The position numbers and the translations under genes were made by a program. A DNA stretch of 27,526 nucleotides from an uncultured Paraprevotella sp. (GTDB lineage Bacteria > Bacteroidota > Bacteroidia > Bacteroidales > Bacteroidaceae): the NCBI GenBank assembly GCA_910584955.1, contig CAJUDC010000016.1:1-27526 (forward strand). The letters are read 5' to 3'. The first letter of the stretch is position 1. Each line of letters begins with the position of its first letter. Positions 22,714 through 27,526 of the stretch are shown here, one piece after another. The notes under the pieces were generated by a model, which was not told where the DNA came from, did no database searches, and saw nothing but the letters and a program-made list of their open reading frames with translations.

Positions 22714-24777
22714 TCAGTTGCTTCGGAAAGTGGAGGCGGGCAGTCCGGCCCCGTTGACCAAATTGGTACGGGTGAACGGTTGCCAGCCGTAGCGTACATA
22801 ACGCGGGTGTTTCACTTTCGGGCTGCTCACCCGCACGCCGTCGGGAGTGATTTCGGCGGTGGCCGGTTCAAACAGTCCTTCGGTCTCTGCCACCTCGAAT
22901 GTGCGCAGCGGTTGACCGTCGGCACTACGCAAGCCGTCGGCATAATCGAATGTCACATAGGCGGCCCCGTTGCGGAAAGTCGCTTCACGGAACAGCGGAC
23001 CGGAGGGAACGACGTGTTTCCACCCGTAGGTATCGTGTAGCGCCCATCGTGCCAGCCGTTCGCCTACTTCCTGTTTACGGCGCGGGTGAACGTCGAGCGA
23101 ATCGCCGATGTCCGACGATACGGCCATTCCCGTGTGCGGTATCGTTTGCATCATTCGTCGTTGACTGTCGCGGAACCAAGGCCATGAAGGCCGGTTCAGA
23201 CTGGAAAGCTGTACGTAGTAGAACGGTAGTTCCGCGTTGTGCCAGTAGTGTCGCCAGCTCTGTACCAACAGAGGAAGCAGTTTTTCGTGAGCATCCTTGT
23301 TGTGCGCATTGGATTCTCCCTGATACCAGATGACACCGTTTATCGGAAAGCTGTCCAACGGCAGGATGCCCGTTTCGAACAGATAGCAAGGCTCGTAGGG
23401 ATGGCGTTGCAGCGGTGTCTGGCTTTTTTTGATGTTTTGGGCTGCCCGTCCGCGTACCCAATCCTGGATAAAGTCGTTTTGCAGCCAGTTGCGCAGGATG
23501 GCCGGAAATTCATATTCCAGGGTGCGGCGGTCTATCCAGGCCTCGGTCGGAGAACCGCCTACGGCGTTGCAGATGAGTCCAATCGGTACGTTCAGACTGT
23601 CTTGCAGCATGCGACCGAAATAATAAGCCACCGCTGAGAAAGAAGCGGCGTCGGTGGAGGCGCAGGGCACCCATCCCGGTGTGTTGAAATAACGGCGATG
23701 GTTGACGGAGTCCAAGGCGTCGAGCGGCCATTCCGTGGCTTGGGTGGTCCAGCGTGCCTTCATGTCGAACAGACGTACTCCTGCCACTTCGCCGGAAGGT
23801 ATGTCGCGCGGTCCGGTTATGGCTTGGCTTAATTTGAATTCCATATTCGACTGACCGGAGCAGAGCCATACTTCGCCGATCAGCACGTTCCGGCAGGTGA
23901 TTTTGCGTTTGTCCGTTTTGACCGTCAGCTCGTAAGGGCCTCCAGCCGGTAGTGCCGGCAGTGTTACGCTCCATTGTCCGTGTTTGTTTGTGACGGTGCG
24001 GCTTTTGTGTCCGTTCAGGTTTACGTGTACGGTCTCGCCTGCATTGGCCGTGCCCCGGATAGGTATGGGACGGTTGCGTTGCAGCACCATATTGTCGGTA
24101 TAGGTAATCGGTAGACGCAGGCCGCCGTAGTCGCCGGTGATGGCGCTGTAAACCGTCTGTGCCATAAGTCCGGCCCCTTCCTCGTTGGGATGGATGGCGT
24201 CCGGCAGCATTTGCGGGTTGGGGTATAGCGGTGCATGAAAGTCGATAAGATCGGCACCGCTTATCTGTGCGACGGTCTCGATGGCCTGCTGAATCTCTGC
24301 GTGCCAGTCGCGGGTGCCCGATTCGAACCGATGGTGTCGGTGGGACAGGGGGGTCATGCGTGCGATAATGAAGCGGCAACGTGGATTGACCGTTCGGAAC
24401 GAGTCGATGAGCGCCAGGTAATTGCGTACAAATTCGTCGCGGTAGTTGGGCCAGGCGCGTGGGTCGGTGTCGTTTACTCCCAGGTGGATGACGGCAATAT
24501 CGCCGGCAAACTGCATGGCTTGTCGGTATTCTTCCTGTTCGACAAAGGGGCGGAATGCCCGGTAGAGCAATGTGGCTCCGGGCTTTCCGAAACGCCCTAC
24601 CTCGTAGGCGTCTCCCAGCAGCCGTTGTAACTGAGCCGGATAGGAGTCTTGCTCCGGCACCTTAACGCCGATGCCGTACGTAATGCTGTTGCCGATACAG
24701 GCTACTTTCACCGGTTTGCGTGCGGCGTTGACGTGCAGCCCGATAGTCAGGACAAGCAAGAACCATAGTTTTTTCAT
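22714..24777 (-). CDS. Two-domain sialate O-acetylesterase (SGNH plus SASA)
   Basis: This secreted or periplasmic esterase removes O-acetyl groups, most likely from sialic acids, so that sialidases can act. The 687-residue protein starts with a signal peptide (MKKLWFLLVLTIGLHVNA). Domain 1 (about 22-215) is an SGNH hydrolase: Ser31 in GNSITYG, Gly64, Asn102 in GVNDTD, and Asp193/His196 in DAIHPN. A beta-sandwich linker (about 220-300) follows. Domain 2 (about 300-640) is the sialate-esterase type: Ser310 in CSGQSNM, GESN at 487-490, and His564 in DSLDVHP. Both active sites look intact. The build resembles EstA/NanS esterases described in gut Bacteroides and in Tannerella forsythia. It follows the small barrel-protein gene by 24 bases and lies near a fucosidase, which fits use of host mucin glycans. 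Confidence 0.92.
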   Translation of the reverse strand: MKKLWFLLVLTIGLHVNAARKPVKVACIGNSITYGIGVKVPEQDSYPAQLQRLLGDAYEVGRFGKPGATLLYRAFRPFVEQEEYRQAMQFAGDIAVIHLGVNDTDPRAWPNYRDEFVRNYLALIDSFRTVNPRCRFIIARMTPLSHRHHRFESGTRDWHAEIQQAIETVAQISGADLIDFHAPLYPNPQMLPDAIHPNEEGAGLMAQTVYSAITGDYGGLRLPITYTDNMVLQRNRPIPIRGTANAGETVHVNLNGHKSRTVTNKHGQWSVTLPALPAGGPYELTVKTDKRKITCRNVLIGEVWLCSGQSNMEFKLSQAITGPRDIPSGEVAGVRLFDMKARWTTQATEWPLDALDSVNHRRYFNTPGWVPCASTDAASFSAVAYYFGRMLQDSLNVPIGLICNAVGGSPTEAWIDRRTLEYEFPAILRNWLQNDFIQDWVRGRAAQNIKKSQTPLQRHPYEPCYLFETGILPLDSFPINGVIWYQGESNAHNKDAHEKLLPLLVQSWRHYWHNAELPFYYVQLSSLNRPSWPWFRDSQRRMMQTIPHTGMAVSSDIGDSLDVHPRRKQEVGERLARWALHDTYGWKHVVPSGPLFREATFRNGAAYVTFDYADGLRSADGQPLRTFEVAETEGLFEPATAEITPDGVRVSSPKVKHPRYVRYGWQPFTRTNLVNGAGLPASTFRSN

Positions 24778-24801
24778 AAGCTTCGTTTTAGGGTTAATGT
24801 A

Positions 24802-25539
24802 TCAGAGAGATTTCTGTTTCTGTCGAAGTTGGCGGCGCAATTCGTTGATTTTAGCATTCAGGGCGTCCACCTCTACTTGGTCGTATAGGCGGGCCCATTT
24901 GAAATGATGGGTGCCGTTGCTGTTCTTAAAACGGTAAGCAACTCCGACCGATAGTCCTATCTGAGACCGGTTTACGTTGAAATAGGGTTGGTAATCGGTG
25001 GAAGTACCTTTCATTTCGTAAGTAAGGGAAGGCTCCAGGAAGAGTTGCCAGGCCCGCTTGCAGCCGGGGTTATAGGTGAATTGCAGGGCAAAACGCGATG
25101 CCAGATTGTTGGTTGTCCGGTAATCTGTCGGGTGTTTCTCAAAACTATGTTGCCAGCCCAGTCCGGCTGTAGCTATGATTTCGAAGATGTCCGGTCGGCC
25201 GTTGTAGCCGCAAATCAGATGGTTCAGATTGATGTGATGATTGAGCAAAAGAAAGGATTGTTTTACGGCTAGTCCGTTTTCGGTGCCGTCGGGACCGTCG
25301 TCGAAAGCGGCAGTGCTTTGTAACTCCAGTCCGTAAACCGGTGTCAGATAACGTCCTATTCCAATCGTTATACTGGGATTCAGATGACGGAATACGACCG
25401 TGTGTGACGAATGGGCGTAGCATCCGGTACTTAGGTTGACAAACCAGTTGTCCGTGAGGCGGCTCCGCTCTACAGTCTGCCAGGGAAAAGCGTGCAGGCT
25501 TATCAGACAAAAAGCCATAAGGCAAGAGAGTACTTTCAT
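24802..25539 (-). CDS. Small outer-membrane beta-barrel protein with C-terminal coiled coil
   Basis: This 245-residue protein starts with a signal peptide (MKVLSCLMAFCLISLHAFPWQ). The middle (about 25-205) alternates polar and hydrophobic residues with many aromatics and ends in SVGVAYRFKNSNGTHHF, as in the eight-stranded barrels of OmpA-like proteins in Bacteroidetes. A short helix follows (YDQVEVDALNAKINELRRQL), which in full-length relatives leads to a peptidoglycan-binding OmpA domain. Here the protein stops after it. It may be a naturally short relative or a truncated one; no OmpA-domain sequence remains before the next gene 24 bases away. It is first in an operon with the esterase. TAACTTTG, an exact -7 box, lies about 37 bases upstream. 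Confidence 0.75.
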   Translation of the reverse strand: MKVLSCLMAFCLISLHAFPWQTVERSRLTDNWFVNLSTGCYAHSSHTVVFRHLNPSITIGIGRYLTPVYGLELQSTAAFDDGPDGTENGLAVKQSFLLLNHHINLNHLICGYNGRPDIFEIIATAGLGWQHSFEKHPTDYRTTNNLASRFALQFTYNPGCKRAWQLFLEPSLTYEMKGTSTDYQPYFNVNRSQIGLSVGVAYRFKNSNGTHHFKWARLYDQVEVDALNAKINELRRQLRQKQKSL

Positions 25540-25575
25540 TTCATCAGCTGTTGCTTAGTTAGTGTTCTTCCTCAA

Positions 25576-25583
25576 CAAAGTTA
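25576..25583 (-). promoter_or_regulatory. -7 box of the barrel protein-esterase operon
   Basis: TAACTTTG on the minus strand matches TAnnTTTG exactly, 37 bases before the ATG at 25539. No TTTG is seen at the expected -33 distance. Confidence 0.45.
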
Positions 25584-25711
25584 ACGATAATGTACGAACG
25601 GGAGAAGGAAATCGGGCAATTAATAGTATGTGAGGGGCGTTTTTGGCAGAGGGTGAATGAAAAGACCATCTGAAAAAGACTTACGTGTTTGTCGGAGAAT
25701 ATGTGTAAAAG

Positions 25712-25763
25712 AACAAAAAACGGTACACATACCTCGAAATGTGGAGGAGTAATATGTGTACCG
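25712..25763 (-). terminator. Rho-independent terminator of the fucosidase gene
   Basis: A perfect 11-bp stem (25721-25731 with 25753-25763; arm CGGTACACATA) contains a small inner CCTC/GAGG pairing. On the minus strand it is followed by TTTTTTGTTCTTTT. It lies 24 bases after the fucosidase stop and separates it from the barrel-esterase operon. Confidence 0.93.
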
Positions 25764-25786
25764 GCGGAGGTGAGAAAATAGGTCTT

Positions 25787-27238
25787 TTAAGGAAGTGCCT
25801 TGTTGAGTTCTATGGCAACGACTGTGATTTTTTGAGATGACGGGCTGACATTGTACAGTGACACGGTCTGGCGCTTTTGATTGAATTTGATGGGATGCAT
25901 GCCTTCCAATGTGTAGGCACGGCGTACTTTTATGCCTTGGGGAAGTGGTGGAAGGGTGAAGTGGGGATCAGTATATCCTCCTAAAAACCAGATGAAAAGT
26001 TTCTTCCCTTGCCAGGTGAATCCGTATTGTCCGTCAACCGGTTGCCAGGGGCCGCCGAGCGTACCGTATATAGCCGGTGCGTGGGTGCGGGTCCATTGAC
26101 CGAACTCACGGAGCCGATGGGCGACCGGTTCGGGAATTCGTCCGTGGCGGTCGGGACCGACATTGATAAGGAAACACATACCCCGTATCATGCAGTCGGC
26201 GCAGATGCGCTGGATGCGTGACAGAGGAGTGATGTGTGCCGGGTCTTCGGAAGCCGTGGTATACCCCCAAGCCGGCGTAATAGTCATACATTTTTCCACT
26301 ATGCCGTTTCGGATCGGTCCTTTCACGTCCGCTCCGCCTTCTTCGCAAGTATAGTCGCCGCACCATCCGCTGCGTAGATTGCAGACAATGTCCGGTTGTA
26401 ACTGCCGCACCATTCCCATCAGGCCGAGTGGTTGTCCGGTTAAGGAGTCTTTTAGCTGAAAGAGCGGATTTACCGGCCAAGAATTGTTCGGATCAAGGTA
26501 TTTTCCCGGTTCCCAAAAGAATGCACCGTCGGCATCAGACCCTTTTTGTGCCAGCCAGCCGCCGTCCCAAAAGAGTTGGTCGATCTTGCCATAATTGGAC
26601 ATGAGTTCCTGTACTTGGCAATAAAGTTCTTCTTTCATGATGCGGGCATTCTCCTTATGCCATGCTTCGGTCCGATAGCCGAATTTATTGGGCTGACAAT
26701 CGGTTCCGGTAACGTCGTAATATCCCGGATAACGCCAGTTGATGAGTGTTTTGTATAATCCGATATGCATTCCGGCTTTGCGGGCCGCGTCTACGTATTC
26801 CCGCACGAAATCACGGTTGTGGGTCTGATGGCTGGTGAAGGCCGTCGGGTAATGACTTTCAAAAAGGGCGAAGCCGTCGTGGTGCTGAGTAGTGAAGTTC
26901 GTATAACGGAAGCCGGCTTCTCGGGCCAATGCCATTCAGGCATCCGCATCGAATTGGCTTGCGTCGAAATATTGTTCGTTGCTTTGCGGATAAGCCAATT
27001 TCCTGTATGTAGAGATGGGGATACCCGCATTTTCCATATGCCATTCGCCACGGGCCGGACCGGCATATAAGCCCCAATGGATGAACATACCGAGTTTGTC
27101 GTTTGTCATCCACTGGATCTTTTCATTAGGTTGCATGGAAAGCCCCATGTCGGTTTTGATTTCACGTTGTTGCTGTGCCACAAGGAATGTGGTAAACAGG
27201 AACAGACATCCCATTCCTGTCAGTACTCTTTTTTTCAT
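25787..27238 (-). pseudogene. GH29 alpha-L-fucosidase interrupted by one in-frame TGA
   Basis: GH29 enzymes release L-fucose from host glycans, with retention of configuration. The frame from the ATG at 27238 gives a signal peptide (MKKRVLTGMGCLFLFTTFLVAQ) and the start of the barrel (KLGMFIHWGLYAGPARGEWH). It then meets TGA at codon 101 (26936-26938). The same frame continues without a shift: ATG at once, then ALAREAGFRYTNFTTQHHDGF and the rest of the domain. This includes Asp225 in LFWDGGW, the likely nucleophile, and a C-terminal beta domain to 25787. Related enzymes have Trp at the stop position (...AWM/VxLAxEAG), so a single G-to-A change explains it. The remainder of 383 codons is undamaged, which suggests a recent mutation or a sequencing error. 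Restart at the ATG right after the stop would make a barrel lacking its first strands. A longer start at 27346 adds a non-signal-like extension and is less likely. Confidence 0.88.
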
Positions 27239-27318
27239 ATTTGTGCTGTTCGTTAGATTAGATGGACTAAAATTAGGAAAAAAGAGAGAGTGCTTCTCCT
27301 TGAATCGAGACAAAAGAA

Positions 27319-27347
27319 CAAAAATATACGAGAAAAGAATAATCAAA
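27319..27347 (-). promoter_or_regulatory. Candidate promoter of the fucosidase gene
   Basis: On the minus strand TATTTTTG (27326-27319) matches TAnnTTTG, and TTTG (27347-27344) lies 17 bases upstream. The spacer is two bases shorter than the usual 19-21. The leader to the ATG at 27238 would be about 75 bases. Confidence 0.5.
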
Positions 27348-27437
27348 GTCGATATTCCGATAAGAGGGAAAAGGGCGGGGACGTTTTTTCTTCATCGTGT
27401 TAAAAAGATTGAAAAAGATAAGAGATTAACAGTAAAA

Positions 27438-27470
27438 CCCCTATATTTGCATACCTAACTGATGTAGGGG
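27438..27470 (+). promoter_or_regulatory. -7 box for a gene to the right, with a flanking dyad
   Basis: TATATTTG at 27442-27449 on the plus strand matches TAnnTTTG exactly. It overlaps the left arm of a 6-bp dyad, CCCCTA (27438-27443) and TAGGGG (27465-27470). A -33 partner is not seen. It probably serves a plus-strand gene beyond the window; the last three bases are ATG, but one codon cannot be judged. Confidence 0.4.
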
Positions 27471-27526
27471 AGTTATTTGTGACAAGGATACTGTACTTCC
27501 TCTATACCTTATTATATATAACTATG

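Noticed and set aside
26936..26938. Selenocysteine reading of the TGA in the fucosidase gene
   Set aside because: The family residue here is Trp, not Cys, and I see no SECIS-like hairpin just after it.
1..27526. CRISPR array, tRNA or rRNA genes, transposase, integrase
   Set aside because: I found no regularly spaced repeats, no cloverleaf or rRNA sequence, and no transposase or integrase motifs. The only large repeat is the 300-bp ltaE duplication.

Overview
The window is chromosomal DNA from a member of the Bacteroidetes, most likely order Bacteroidales. The evidence is the RpoB/RpoC sequences, the many matches to the Bacteroidetes promoter pattern (TTTG near -33 and TAnnTTTG near -7), a DUF5686-type outer-membrane protein, and host-glycan enzymes (GH29 fucosidase, two-domain sialate O-acetylesterase). 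I cannot fix the genus; Tannerellaceae-like or Bacteroides-like are both possible.

Layout. (1) 1-8350: end of the ribosomal-protein/RNA polymerase operon: a terminator-like hairpin before rpoB, rpoB, rpoC and a strong terminator. (2) 8596-15916: an inositol-lipid locus in two converging halves. The plus strand carries myo-inositol-phosphate synthase (ino1), a nucleotidyltransferase, and a DUF5686 outer-membrane protein. The minus strand carries a tightly packed operon of ATP-grasp enzyme, CDP-alcohol phosphotransferase and HAD hydrolase. The halves meet in a 23-base convergent overlap. Together they suggest that glucose-6-phosphate is converted to inositol phosphate, activated with CTP to CDP-inositol, and transferred to a lipid. 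This would differ from the CDP-diacylglycerol route described for Bacteroides thetaiotaomicron. The ATP-grasp enzyme is the unexplained part. (3) 15950-16620: GC-rich DNA without a credible gene, ending in a folded terminator. (4) 16705-21527: an AT-rich accessory stretch with a CoiA-like nuclease, an XRE-type regulator, a lipoprotein, a long palindrome (possible RNA), and an Abi_2/HEPN abortive-infection gene. The Abi gene lies between two 300-bp direct copies (about 93% identical) of the 3' end of the threonine aldolase gene. (5) 21562-27238: minus-strand metabolic and glycan genes: L-threonine aldolase, the two-domain esterase, a small outer-membrane barrel protein with a C-terminal coiled coil, and a GH29 alpha-L-fucosidase interrupted by one in-frame TGA where the family normally has Trp.

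Best leads: the CDP-inositol-type lipid locus with its ATP-grasp member and the altered spacing of the phosphotransferase motif; the Abi module bounded by a partial gene duplication, which carries the apparent terminator of its neighbour inside its own coding sequence; the 138-nt palindrome at 19339-19476; and the single-codon break in the fucosidase. All function calls come from reading motifs by eye; no database search was possible.
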